Assembly (NCBI GenBank): GCA_937916485.1
Contig: CALFSV010000255.1
Location: forward strand, 40,333-104,332
Source of the DNA: an uncultured Paracoccaceae bacterium
Lineage (GTDB): Bacteria; Pseudomonadota; Alphaproteobacteria; Rhodobacterales; Rhodobacteraceae
DNA: 64,000 bases
Direction: 5' to 3'
Within the stretch, counting starts at the first letter, position 1. Every line of letters begins with the position of its first letter. This document shows positions 1 to 8,222 of this stretch, in pieces. The position numbers and the translations under genes were made by a program. The notes under the pieces were generated by a model. It worked only from the letters and a program-made list of their open reading frames with translations. It was not told where the DNA came from and made no database searches.

Positions 1-1
1 C

Positions 2-616
2 ATCGGCTCTGTCACCGGTCCGGCGATGGAGCGGATTTTGCCCGCTCTGAACACGATCCGTCAGTCCTATCCCGATCTTACCGTAGAGGTTGAGGTGGCC
101 CCAAGTGACATCCTTGGCGAACTGCTGGTGTCTGGCCGCATCGACTTTGCCCTGTCCCGGCTGCCAGAGGGGCGCGATGCCACGCTCTATACCCTCGAAC
201 CGATGGAGGAAGAGCCGGTCAGCCTTGTCACCGGCCGACACCATCCGCTTGTGCAAGCCAGCGATCTGACTGCCCGTCTACTGCTCGACTACGATTGGCT
301 ACTGCCCGGCCCGGGCGCAATACTGCGCGAGACGGTCCTGTCTCGCCTGACCGCGCTTGGCCTGCCTGCCCCGTCAGGGCAAATCGCCACGTCTTCGTTC
401 TTGCTGACACTCGCTATGTTGCAGCAATCCGACGCCATCGCCCCTCTGGCCAGTGCCGTAGCCCGACGCTTTGCCGATGGGGTGGACACGCCCTATGCCA
501 TCCTTCCCATGGATCTGGGAATACGGGTGGCACCTTATGGTCTGATCACGCGGTCGGGTGGACAACTGACCCCAGCGGCCAACCGTCTCAGGAACCTGAT
601 CCTGTCGGACCCGTAA
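2..616 (+). CDS. LysR-family transcriptional regulator, C-terminal part (5' truncated)
   Basis: The reading frame is open from base 2, so the gene begins outside the window and its helix-turn-helix domain is missing. What remains (about 204 residues) is a LysR effector-binding domain. It opens with IGSVTGPAMERILPAL, continues with the typical alternation of 'YPDLTVEVEV' and 'L..GRIDFALSR', and ends in the HPL / PGPGAILRETV region expected of the periplasmic-binding-like fold. It sits 58 bp upstream of and parallel to the M20 deacylase, cuyA, racemase and hpsN genes. Because cysteate genes in Roseobacters are often accompanied by a LysR regulator (CuyR), it may control this cluster; that is inference. 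LysR family is sure, effector unknown. Confidence 0.9.
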   Translation: MGSVTGPAMERILPALNTIRQSYPDLTVEVEVAPSDILGELLVSGRIDFALSRLPEGRDATLYTLEPMEEEPVSLVTGRHHPLVQASDLTARLLLDYDWLLPGPGAILRETVLSRLTALGLPAPSGQIATSSFLLTLAMLQQSDAIAPLASAVARRFADGVDTPYAILPMDLGIRVAPYGLITRSGGQLTPAANRLRNLILSDP

Positions 617-674
617 CTTTGTCCCTTGGCGCAGGGCCCAAACCGGGTAGGCTGAGTTATCAGCCGGAGCGACG

Positions 675-1835
675 ATGACCCATCCCCTTCTACCCGAAAC
701 ACTCGATCTGCTTGACGGGCTGGTCGCCTGCCCATCGGTATCGGCTGACAGCAACCTCGGGGTGATTGACCTTTTGGCCAACCGACTGTCCGACGCGGGT
801 GCGCGGGTCGAGATCTTGCAAGATGGCACCGGGACCAAGGCCAACCTTTGGGCGACGCTTGGACCTGATGTGGACGGCGGACTGGTGCTATCGGGGCATA
901 CCGACGTCGTGCCCGTAGCGGACCAGCCCTGGACGGTCGATCCTTTTGGCCTGACCCGCCGCGACGACCGGGTGATGGGCCGGGGGACCTGCGACATGAA
1001 GGGGTTTCTGGCCGCTGTCGTTGCGATGGCGCCAACCCTTGGGCCGCACATCGCGGACCGGCCCCTTCACTTTGCCTTCACCCATGATGAAGAGGTCGGA
1101 TGCCTTGGCGGTCAGGCCCTGATCGCCACGCTGAAGGACCGCGGGGTCAGGCCCCGGCTTGCCATCGTAGGAGAGCCTACGTCGATGCGGATCGTCGATG
1201 GGCACAAGGGCTGCTGCGAATACTCTACCCGGTTCGCCGGGTACGAAGGGCATGGTTCTACACCTGCCCTCGGGGTGAATGCGGTCGAATACGCCACGCT
1301 TTTTGCCAGCCGCCTTCTGGCCCTGCGCGATGCGCTGGCGGCGTCACCCCCGCCAGAAGGCCGGTTCGATCCGCCGCATACCACCCTCAACATAGGGGCA
1401 CTGCATGGCGGCAAAGCCCACAACGTGATCCCCGGCTATGCACAGCTGGATTGGGAAATGCGACCAGTGCAGAAATCGGACCACCGCCGAGTCTGGGACG
1501 ACCTCAACAGCTATACAAAGGATGTCCTGCTGCCTGCCATGCAGGCCGTCCATCCGGGGGCATGGATCGAGACCGAGACGATTGGCGACGTCGTTGGCCT
1601 CCTGCCCATGCCGGAAAACGCCGCCCGCGATCTTGTAATGGCGTTGACGGGGGCCAACGGCACCCACCTTGTGCCTTTCAGCACCGAAGCGGGGCTGTTT
1701 CAGGAGATCGGGATGGATGTCGTCCTTTGTGGTCCGGGCGATATCGCACAGGCCCATAAGCCGGACGAATGGCTCGCCCTGTCGCAACTCGATGACTGCC
1801 TGGGGATGCTTGAGCGGCTGGGCCCCCAGCTCTGA
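675..1835 (+). CDS. M20-family metallopeptidase/deacylase, ArgE-like (acetylornithine deacetylase family)
   Basis: This 386-residue cytoplasmic dinuclear-zinc amidohydrolase has the M20 signature in order: SGHTDVV with His75 and Asp77, GRGTCDMKG with Asp107 as bridging ligand, and THDEEVGC with Glu139/Glu140 as catalytic base and ligand. A dimerisation domain follows (GVNAVEYA, HNVIPGYAQLDWEMRP), and a C-terminal His lies in GPGDIAQAHKPDEW. By overall similarity it is closest to ArgE, which removes the acetyl group from N-acetylornithine. The neighbours are not arginine genes, however: a LysR regulator lies upstream, and cysteate sulfo-lyase, racemase and sulfopropanediol dehydrogenase lie downstream. 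An N-acyl amino acid or N-acyl sulfonate could be the real substrate. Family is certain, substrate is not. A hairpin follows the stop codon. Confidence 0.85.
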   Translation: MTHPLLPETLDLLDGLVACPSVSADSNLGVIDLLANRLSDAGARVEILQDGTGTKANLWATLGPDVDGGLVLSGHTDVVPVADQPWTVDPFGLTRRDDRVMGRGTCDMKGFLAAVVAMAPTLGPHIADRPLHFAFTHDEEVGCLGGQALIATLKDRGVRPRLAIVGEPTSMRIVDGHKGCCEYSTRFAGYEGHGSTPALGVNAVEYATLFASRLLALRDALAASPPPEGRFDPPHTTLNIGALHGGKAHNVIPGYAQLDWEMRPVQKSDHRRVWDDLNSYTKDVLLPAMQAVHPGAWIETETIGDVVGLLPMPENAARDLVMALTGANGTHLVPFSTEAGLFQEIGMDVVLCGPGDIAQAHKPDEWLALSQLDDCLGMLERLGPQL

Positions 1836-1847
1836 GCGATGATTTTG

Positions 1848-1870
1848 CCGAAACCGGTTTTCGGTTTTCC
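1848..1870 (+). terminator. Possible rho-independent terminator after the M20 gene
   Basis: Thirteen bases past the stop codon, CCGAAACC and GGTTTTCGG can pair into a short stem that is followed directly by TTTTCC. The stem is AT-rich in its lower half and the T-run is only four long, so termination would be weak. If it works, cuyA would need its own promoter in the remaining 90 bp. Confidence 0.35.
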
Positions 1871-1959
1871 GAACAAAGGGCTGGAGGGCCGCGATACCCT
1901 CTGCCCCTTGTCCTGGCTTGCCCCTAGTCTGCAAGAAAATCCAAGCCCAAGGACGTTCC

Positions 1960-2985
1960 ATGCATCTCGCCCGTTTTCCCCGTGTTCACCTTGCCCATCT
2001 GCCCACACCACTCGAACGTCTTGACCGACTGTCCGAGGCACTCGGCGGGCCCGAAATCTGGATCAAGCGCGACGATTGCACCGGCCTCAGCACCGGCGGG
2101 AACAAGACGCGCAAGCTGGAGTTTCTGATGGCCGAGGCGCTGGCCGAAGGCGCCGACATGGTGATGACCCAAGGGGCCACACAGTCCAACCACGCCCGCC
2201 AGACCGCCGCCTTTGCAGCAAAGCTTGGCCTGAAGTGCCATTGCCTGCTTGAGGATCGGACCGGCTACAACAACGATAACTACAATGGAAACGGGAACGT
2301 CCTTCTGGACCACCTGCATGGGGCGACCACCGAAAAGTTCGCCGGTGGCCATGACATGCCCGGCGAGATGGAAAAGGCAGCCGAGGCGATGCGCGCCAAG
2401 GGGCACAAGGTCTATGTCATCCCCGGCGGCGGGTCGAACCCGACCGGGGCCCTAGGGTACGTCAACTGCGCCTATGAGTTGCTGGGCCAGTTCAATGACC
2501 GCAGCCTCAAGGTCGACAGGATCGTGACGCCGACCGGGTCATCAGGCACGCAGGCCGGTCTGGTCGTTGGACTGGCAGCCACCCATTCGGGCATCCCCCT
2601 TCTGGGCATCGGCACCCGGGCCCCCCAGCCCCGGCAGGAACAAATGGTCTACGACTTGGCCGTCCGGACCGCTGACAAGATCGGTGCCTCTGGCGTGGTG
2701 ACACGTGACTTGGTCATGGCCAATACGGACTACGTGGGCGACGGCTATGGACTGCCCACCGAAGGCGGACTTGAGGCGATCGCGATGTTCGCCGAACTTG
2801 AAGGCCTACTGCTGGACCCGGTCTATTCCGCCAAGGGGGCGGCCGGTCTGATCGACCTGATCCGCAAGGGCGCCTTTGCCGGGGATGAGCGTATCGTGTT
2901 CATCCACACAGGCGGCGCCGCTGGCCTGTTCGGCTATGACTTTGCCTTTGATCACGCCACCCGGCGCATCAAGATGTCCGCCTGA
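1960..2985 (+). CDS. cuyA: L-cysteate sulfo-lyase (D-cysteine desulfhydrase / ACC deaminase family)
   Basis: This 341-residue PLP enzyme splits L-cysteate into pyruvate, ammonium and sulfite. The fold-type II PLP lysine is Lys49 in [12 protein letters not shown]. The substrate loop [20 protein letters not shown] and the phosphate-binding [13 protein letters not shown] loop are present. The segment [19 protein letters not shown] is what I recognise from CuyA of Roseobacters rather than from DcyD. A longer frame opens at 1918, but ATG at 1960 has AAGGA six bases upstream and gives the family's usual N-terminus (MHLARFPRV). The stop overlaps the racemase start by one base (TGATG), so the two are translationally coupled. 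D-cysteine desulfhydrase is the main alternative name. Confidence 0.87.
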   Translation: MHLARFPRVHLAHLPTPLERLDRLSEALGGPEIWIKRDDCTGLSTGGNKTRKLEFLMAEALAEGADMVMTQGATQSNHARQTAAFAAKLGLKCHCLLEDRTGYNNDNYNGNGNVLLDHLHGATTEKFAGGHDMPGEMEKAAEAMRAKGHKVYVIPGGGSNPTGALGYVNCAYELLGQFNDRSLKVDRIVTPTGSSGTQAGLVVGLAATHSGIPLLGIGTRAPQPRQEQMVYDLAVRTADKIGASGVVTRDLVMANTDYVGDGYGLPTEGGLEAIAMFAELEGLLLDPVYSAKGAAGLIDLIRKGAFAGDERIVFIHTGGAAGLFGYDFAFDHATRRIKMSA

Positions 2986-3680
2986 TGCGACCGGTCGGCA
3001 TTCTGGGCGGCATGGGGCCAGAGGCGACCATCGACCTGATGCGTCGGGTTCTGGCCGCCGTGCCAGCAAGCGACGACGCCGACCATGTGCCCCTGATCGT
3101 CCACCAGAACCCGCAGGTGCCCTCGCGTATTGCCCATCTGATCGACGGGACAGGCGAAGACCCGGGGCCCACGCTGGCTGCCATGGCACGCGGTCTTGCC
3201 GGGGCCGGGGCGCAGGCTTTGGCGATGCCGTGCAATACTGCGCACCACTATGCCCAGGTGATCCGTGAGGCGACGAACCTGCCCTTCCTCGACATGGTCG
3301 CCCTGAGCGTGGCCGCAGCGCAGGCAGCCGCCACCGGGCAGGGCAGAGCCGATGTCGCCATCTTGTGTTCACCTGCCACACGGATCGCCGGCGTGTTTGA
3401 CCCGTCTTGCAGGGCCGCCGGGCTGACCCCACACTATGCCGCCGACGACGCGGCCATGCTGGCGGCCATACGAGCGATCAAGACACGCAGGAATATGGAT
3501 CAGGCCCCCGCCACCTTGCATGCTGCGTCCAAGGCCATCACAACGCCAGTCCAGATCATCGCATGTACCGAGTATTCTCTCATCGCAGACGCCTTGTCGC
3601 CCGATGTGTTAGCCATCGACACCCTCGACGTCCTCACCCAGGCCATCGTCGCCTTTGCCAGCGGAGCCTCAGATGGCTGA
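2985..3680 (+). CDS. Aspartate/glutamate racemase family protein
   Basis: This 231-residue cofactor-independent racemase-family enzyme has the N-terminal GILGGMGPEAT motif of aspartate racemases. Its two catalytic cysteines are at the expected places: Cys83 in AMPCNTAHH and Cys194 in IIACTEYSL. The pair abstracts and returns the alpha proton from opposite faces. The gene starts inside the cuyA stop codon, and its own end overlaps hpsN by eight bases, so it belongs to the sulfonate operon. Aspartate racemases act on a substrate that is nearly isosteric with cysteate, so interconversion of D- and L-cysteate is an attractive guess. Nothing in the sequence proves it; ordinary aspartate racemisation is the alternative. 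Confidence 0.85.
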   Translation: MRPVGILGGMGPEATIDLMRRVLAAVPASDDADHVPLIVHQNPQVPSRIAHLIDGTGEDPGPTLAAMARGLAGAGAQALAMPCNTAHHYAQVIREATNLPFLDMVALSVAAAQAAATGQGRADVAILCSPATRIAGVFDPSCRAAGLTPHYAADDAAMLAAIRAIKTRRNMDQAPATLHAASKAITTPVQIIACTEYSLIADALSPDVLAIDTLDVLTQAIVAFASGASDG

Positions 3681-4968
3681 GTATCTCAAGTCCGTCCCAA
3701 AACGTAGTGCGGCAGACCAGTCGGACGTCACAGAGGCAGTCCGCGCCCTTCTGAGCGAGATCGAACAAGGAGGCGAGGCCGCGGCACGCGACCTGTCGCG
3801 CCGGTTTGACAAATGGGAGGGCGAGATCATCGTATCTCGGGCCGCCATCGCCGCAGCGCACGAATGCCTGTCGGATCAGGTCAAGGCCGACATTGCCTTT
3901 GCCCACGCCAATATCCGCCGCTTTGCCGAGGCACAGCGCGAGACGATCCAGGATACCGAGATCGAGATCCTGCCCGGCCTGATCGCCGGGCAAAAGCAGA
4001 TCCCGGTCAATGCGGCGGGCTGCTATGTACCGGGCGGACGCTATGCCCATATTGCCTCTGCGATCATGACGGTGACCACCGCCCGCGTCGCCGGGGTGGG
4101 CCACATTACGGCCTGTTCACCGCCCCGCCCCGGCGCAGGCATACCCCCCGCTATCCTTTATGCGATGGACCTGTGCGGGGCCGACACGATCCTGTCGATG
4201 GGCGGCGTTCAGGCAGTCGCCGCAATGGCGCAGGGTCTCTTCGGACTTCCCAAAGCCGATATCCTCGTTGGCCCGGGCAACCAATATGTGGCGGAGGCCA
4301 AGCGTATTCTGTTTGGCCAGGTAGGCATCGACATGGTCGCAGGCCCCACCGACAGCCTCGTGCTGGCCGACGCCACAGCCGACGCGGCCTTTGTCGCCGC
4401 CGATCTGGTTGGCCAGGCCGAACATGGCTACAACTCTCCGGTCTGGCTGGTCACCGATGACCGGGCGCTGGCAAAGGATGTCTTGGCCCGCGTGCCTGCC
4501 CTGATCGACGCCTTGCCGCTGTTGAACGCGGACAGCGCCCGCGCTGCCTGGGCGGATTATGCAGAGGTGATCCTGTGCCGCGACCGGGTCGAAATGGCCG
4601 AAGTATCCGACAGCATCGCGCCCGAGCATCTGCATGTCCAATGCGCCGATCTGGACTGGTGGCTGGGACGGCTGACCGCCTACGGCTCGCTCTTTCTGGG
4701 GGAGGAAACGACCGTTGCCTTTGGGGACAAGGCATCGGGCCCAAACCACGTCCTGCCCACATCAGGTGCCGCCCGCTATACCGGGGGTCTGTCGGCGGGC
4801 AAATTCATGAAGACTGTCACCTGGCAACGCGCCACCCGCGCAGCCGCCCGACCACTGGCCGAAGCGACCGCCCGGATATCCCGGCTTGAAGGTATGGAAG
4901 GCCATGCCCGGACGGCGGACATCCGTCTGGCCAAGTATTTCCCCGGCGAGGTCTTTGATCTTGGCTGA
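3673..4968 (+). CDS. hpsN: Sulfopropanediol 3-dehydrogenase (HpsN), histidinol dehydrogenase-like
   Basis: This 431-residue zinc- and NAD-dependent dehydrogenase of the HisD superfamily oxidises (R)-2,3-dihydroxypropane-1-sulfonate to (R)-sulfolactate in two steps. Family marks include PVNAAGCYVPGGRYAH, GPGNQYVAEAKRILFG, GPTDSLVLAD, the zinc-site segment GQAEHGYNSP, APEHLHVQ and GPNHVLPTSGAARYTGGLS. The GQAEHGYNSPVWLVT and YTGGLSAGKFMKTVTWQRAT variants fit HpsN rather than true HisD. The ATG at 3673 follows a GGAG and overlaps the racemase gene; a TTG at 3655 in the same frame is a poorer start. HpsN normally feeds sulfolactate and then sulfopyruvate and cysteate, which fits the adjacent cuyA. 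It is likely to be misannotated as HisD in automatic pipelines. Confidence 0.85.
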   Translation: MAEYLKSVPKRSAADQSDVTEAVRALLSEIEQGGEAAARDLSRRFDKWEGEIIVSRAAIAAAHECLSDQVKADIAFAHANIRRFAEAQRETIQDTEIEILPGLIAGQKQIPVNAAGCYVPGGRYAHIASAIMTVTTARVAGVGHITACSPPRPGAGIPPAILYAMDLCGADTILSMGGVQAVAAMAQGLFGLPKADILVGPGNQYVAEAKRILFGQVGIDMVAGPTDSLVLADATADAAFVAADLVGQAEHGYNSPVWLVTDDRALAKDVLARVPALIDALPLLNADSARAAWADYAEVILCRDRVEMAEVSDSIAPEHLHVQCADLDWWLGRLTAYGSLFLGEETTVAFGDKASGPNHVLPTSGAARYTGGLSAGKFMKTVTWQRATRAAARPLAEATARISRLEGMEGHARTADIRLAKYFPGEVFDLG

Positions 4969-5060
4969 AATGCCCACCCCTTCCCAAAGAGGTCGGGCAA
5001 GACTACATTGAAGGTACCGGCGAACAGTCGTTCGCCCCCGATCTCATCGCAGATCATCGC

Positions 5061-5079
5061 CCTGGCACCAAATGCCAGG
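5061..5079. repeat. Perfect 7-bp inverted repeat in the hpsN downstream region
   Basis: CCTGGCA and TGCCAGG are separated by five bases. No T-run follows in either direction, so it is not an obvious terminator. The rest of the 180-bp gap between hpsN and the small basic protein holds no gene that I can support. Confidence 0.3.
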
Positions 5080-5148
5080 CAACCCTGATTTCCCTGAGCT
5101 TCTACCCGCCAAGGCATTCCGCCCGGCGGTCGTGTCAGGAGTAGTCCC

Positions 5149-5283
5149 ATGAGCAAAGAAAAATCGCGCGGCAACAAGGAATCGAAGAAACCCAAACAGG
5201 AAAAGCCCAAGGTGCTGGCCACCGCTAACTCTGGCTTGGGCAAGACCACTTTGGACATCGGTCAGTCCAAAAAGGGCAAGTAG
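5149..5283 (+). CDS. Small lysine-rich hypothetical protein (44 aa)
   Basis: A short gene with a strong ribosome site: CAGGAG lies seven bases before ATG at 5149. The 44-residue product starts MSKEKSRGNKESKKPKQEK, then has KVLATANSGLGKTTLDIGQ and ends in KKGK. About a third of the residues are Lys or Arg, and it has no cysteine, signal peptide or membrane segment. I recall short basic proteins of this shape in other alphaproteobacteria but no function for them. It stands alone between hpsN and the copper module. An imperfect inverted repeat after the stop (5287-5323) may end its transcript. The good start site and the order of the codons support a real gene; the role is unknown. Confidence 0.7.
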   Translation: MSKEKSRGNKESKKPKQEKPKVLATANSGLGKTTLDIGQSKKGK

Positions 5284-5286
5284 CGC

Positions 5287-5323
5287 GGTCAGGGGCGGCA
5301 AACGTCAATGTCGCCCCTTGACC
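5287..5323 (+). terminator. Imperfect inverted repeat after the small basic gene
   Basis: GGTCAGGGGCG pairs with CGCCCCTTGACC with one bulged base across a 14-base loop. It lies four bases past the stop of the 44-aa gene. There is no T-run, and its right arm contains the -35 box of the copper promoter, so it may be a weak terminator or simply overlap by chance. Confidence 0.35.
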
Positions 5324-5348
5324 TTCCAGTGACTGGAACCCCTATGTA
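5318..5348 (+). promoter_or_regulatory. CueR/MerR-type copper promoter with 19-bp spacer
   Basis: A -35 box TTGACC (5318-5323) and a -10 box TATGTA (5343-5348) are separated by exactly 19 bp. This overlong spacer is typical of MerR-family promoters, which need the regulator to twist the DNA. Within it lies the dyad CCTTCCAGTGACTGGAA, with TTCCAG facing CTGGAA, which matches the known CueR/HmrR operator style. It drives copA, whose ATG is 29 bases beyond the -10 box behind an AGAAGGGG ribosome site, and through copA the regulator gene itself. Confidence 0.85.
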
Positions 5349-5377
5349 AGCCCCGAGCGACTTAGAAGGGGCAGCCC

Positions 5378-7837
5378 ATGGGCATCCACGACACGCTAAG
5401 CTTTGAGATTGACGGCATGACCTGCGGTTCTTGCGTGGCAAGGGCAGAGCGGGCGATTGCCGCTGTTGGCGGGGTCGAAAAGGCCGAAGTTAACCTTGCC
5501 ACCCATGGCGGGCGGATAACGCTGGCCGAAGGGGCTACGGCTGAAACCGGTCGCGCGATTTCCGGTGCGCTGGCCGCCGCCGGATATCCGGCTGTTCCGC
5601 GCCGGGCGCGCCTGTCGATCACCGGCATGACCTGTGCCTCTTGCGTGGCGCGGGTCGAAGCTGCGTTGATGGACGTGCGGGGCACCCTTGCGGCCCATGT
5701 CAATCTGGCCTCGGCAACCGCCTCAGTCACCACGCTTTCCCGCGACGACACAGCGTTGATCGCCGCCGTCGTGGCGACCGGCTACTCAGCCGAAACCGTG
5801 GCCAGCGGCGAACGCCCGGTCGATCATTCCGCCGAGGATGCCTCCCGTTTGCGCCATCAGTTGACCCTGGCAGCTGCCCTGACCCTGCCTGTCTTTGTGC
5901 TGGAGATGGGCGGCCACATCTTCCCCCCCATCCATCACCTCATCTCACAGACCATCGGGACGCCAACCAGCTGGATGATCCAGTTCGTTCTGACGACACT
6001 CGTCTTGTTCTTTCCCGGTCGAGGGTTCTTTGCCAAGGGCTGGCCCGCACTCATCCGCCGTGCGCCTGACATGAATTCGCTTGTCATGCTGGGCACATCC
6101 GCCGCCTGGGGCTTTTCCACTGTCGCCCTCTTTGCACCAACGCTTTTGCCCGAGGGCACCCGGGCAGTGTATTTCGAGGCCGCCGCCGTCATTGTCACCC
6201 TCATTTTGCTGGGCCGCTACCTTGAGGCCGGGGCCAAGGGCCGGACCGGCGCCGCCATCCGCAGGCTTGTTGGCCTGCGGCCTGCTACGGCGCGGGTCGA
6301 ACGGGATGGAGACGTGGTCGAAGTCCCCATCGACGATGTACACCGGGGCGATGTTCTTCAGATCCGTCCGGGAGAGCGTATTCCCGTTGATGGGGTGATC
6401 CGCGAAGGCACCTCGTTCATCGACGAAAGCATGATCACCGGTGAACCGTTGGCAGTTGAAAAGGCCAAAGGGGCCATGCTGACAGGTGGGACCGTCAACG
6501 GCACCGGCGCATTGCGGATGCGCGCAACGGCGGTAGGCAGCGACACGATGCTCGCCCGGATCATCGCCATGGTGGAAGAGGCGCAGGGCGCGCGCCTGCC
6601 GGTTCAGGACCTTGTGAACAGGATTACCCTTTGGTTTGTACCTGCCGTCATGGGTATCGCGCTGTTGACCGTCACGCTATGGCTACTGCTTGGCCCGGCA
6701 CCTGCCCTGCCTTTTGCCCTTGTGGCCGGTGTGGCCGTGCTGATCATCGCCTGCCCCTGTGCGATGGGCCTGGCTACCCCCACCTCGATCATGGTCGGCA
6801 CCGGGCGGGCCGCCGAACTGGGGGTCCTGTTCCGGCAGGGCGATGCCCTTCAGGCCCTGGCCGGGGTCGATGTGGTTGCCTTCGACAAGACCGGCACCCT
6901 CACCCTTGGCCAGCCCAGCCTTACCGATTTGATTGCGCTGGACGAAGACGAGGACCGACTGCTGGCGCAGGTGGCGGCGGTCGAGGCGCTGTCCGAACAT
7001 CCCCTTGCCTCGGCCATCACCAAAGCGGCAAAGGCAAAGGGGCTGACCCTGCCCGCCGCCACGGACCTGAATGCCATCACCGGCCACGGCCTGACGGCCC
7101 GGGTGGACGGTATCCCCATATTGGTCGGCAACCTGCGCTTGCTGCGCCGCGAAGGGGTCATGGTCGACAGCCTGACCGGGCTTGCAGAAGGTCTGGCCGC
7201 ACAAGGCAAGACCCCCATCTTCGTCGCCCGCGATGGACAGCCTGCCGGGGTTCTCGCGGTGTCTGACACCCTGCGCCCCGGCGCACGGGCAGTTATCGAT
7301 GCCCTGCATGCACAGGGCAAGCGGACCGCCCTGATCTCGGGCGATGTCGAGGCCGCGGCCCATGCCATCGCCGCCGAACTTGGCATCGACGACGTCCATG
7401 CCGAGGTGCTGCCCGATGGCAAGGTCGCGGCAATCCGGGCCCTTCAAAAGGCCGGCACCGTGGCCTTTGTCGGTGACGGCATCAACGACGCCCCAGCCCT
7501 TGCCGCCGCCGATGTGGGACTCGCCATTGGCACCGGGACAGACGTCGCGGTGGAAAGCGCCGATGTGGTCCTGATGTCGGGCGACCCGGCAGGGGTCGTC
7601 AACGCTATCGAGGTCAGCCGCCGGACAATGGCCAATATCCGCCAGAACCTTGGCTGGGCCTTCGGCTACAACGTCCTGTTGATACCAGTCGCCGCCGGGG
7701 CGCTTTATCCGCTGACCGGCCTGATGCTGTCACCGGCCCTTGCGGCGGGCGCGATGGGCCTGTCCTCGGTCCTTGTTCTGACCAACGCCCTGCGCCTGCG
7801 GTTTGTCCGCCCAACCCATACGGCGGCAGCGTCATGA
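5378..7837 (+). CDS. copA: Copper-exporting P1B-type ATPase
   Basis: This 819-residue inner-membrane pump exports Cu(I) from the cytoplasm at the cost of ATP. Two N-terminal heavy-metal domains each carry GMTCxSC (Cys16/Cys19 and Cys86/Cys89). The transmembrane metal site is IACPCAMG with Cys459-Pro-Cys461, the CPC signature of Cu(I)/Ag(I) pumps. The phosphorylated Asp503 is in DKTGT, the nucleotide-domain HP motif is in EHPLASA, and GDGINDAPA carries Asp700. Actuator motif TGEP is present. Length is normal for bacterial CopA. It overlaps the MerR regulator by four bases (ATGA) and is preceded by a copper-responsive promoter, so copper export rather than uptake is likely. Confidence 0.96.
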   Translation: MGIHDTLSFEIDGMTCGSCVARAERAIAAVGGVEKAEVNLATHGGRITLAEGATAETGRAISGALAAAGYPAVPRRARLSITGMTCASCVARVEAALMDVRGTLAAHVNLASATASVTTLSRDDTALIAAVVATGYSAETVASGERPVDHSAEDASRLRHQLTLAAALTLPVFVLEMGGHIFPPIHHLISQTIGTPTSWMIQFVLTTLVLFFPGRGFFAKGWPALIRRAPDMNSLVMLGTSAAWGFSTVALFAPTLLPEGTRAVYFEAAAVIVTLILLGRYLEAGAKGRTGAAIRRLVGLRPATARVERDGDVVEVPIDDVHRGDVLQIRPGERIPVDGVIREGTSFIDESMITGEPLAVEKAKGAMLTGGTVNGTGALRMRATAVGSDTMLARIIAMVEEAQGARLPVQDLVNRITLWFVPAVMGIALLTVTLWLLLGPAPALPFALVAGVAVLIIACPCAMGLATPTSIMVGTGRAAELGVLFRQGDALQALAGVDVVAFDKTGTLTLGQPSLTDLIALDEDEDRLLAQVAAVEALSEHPLASAITKAAKAKGLTLPAATDLNAITGHGLTARVDGIPILVGNLRLLRREGVMVDSLTGLAEGLAAQGKTPIFVARDGQPAGVLAVSDTLRPGARAVIDALHAQGKRTALISGDVEAAAHAIAAELGIDDVHAEVLPDGKVAAIRALQKAGTVAFVGDGINDAPALAAADVGLAIGTGTDVAVESADVVLMSGDPAGVVNAIEVSRRTMANIRQNLGWAFGYNVLLIPVAAGALYPLTGLMLSPALAAGAMGLSSVLVLTNALRLRFVRPTHTAAAS

Positions 7838-8220
7838 ACATCTCGGACGTTGCCGAACGTACCGGCCTGCCGCCCAAGACCATCCGCTACTACGAAGAGA
7901 TAGGGCTGGTCACCCCTGCCCGCGCGGCCAACGGCTACCGGACCTTTCGGGATACCGACACCCACAAGCTGGCCTTCCTTGGGCGGGCCCGGGCGCTTGG
8001 CTTTTCGATTGAAGAGTGCCGGGACCTTCTGGCCCTGTGGGAGGATCAGTCCCGCGCCAGCGGCGACGTGCGGGCCATCGCCAAGGAGCATCTGGCAGGG
8101 ATCGAGGCCAAGATCAGCGCCCTCAGCGCCATGCGCGACACGTTGTCAGAGCTGGTCGAGGCCTGCGCCGGAGACCACCGCCCCGATTGCCCGATCCTGA
8201 AAGGGCTTGAGGGGTCCTGA
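7834..8220 (+). CDS. cueR: Cu(I)-responsive MerR-family regulator (CueR/HmrR)
   Basis: This 128-residue cytoplasmic activator has an N-terminal winged helix (MNISDVAERTGLPPKTIRYYEEIGLV), a long dimerisation helix and a C-terminal metal loop. Cys111 and Cys119 in CAGDHRPDC form the C-x7-C pair that binds Cu(I) in this subgroup. The start overlaps the copA stop (ATGA), so it is made from the same transcript and probably autoregulates through the promoter at 5318-5348. Specificity for Cu(I)/Ag(I)/Au(I) follows from the two-cysteine loop and the copA linkage. Confidence 0.93.
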   Translation: MNISDVAERTGLPPKTIRYYEEIGLVTPARAANGYRTFRDTDTHKLAFLGRARALGFSIEECRDLLALWEDQSRASGDVRAIAKEHLAGIEAKISALSAMRDTLSELVEACAGDHRPDCPILKGLEGS

Positions 8221-8222
8221 CC

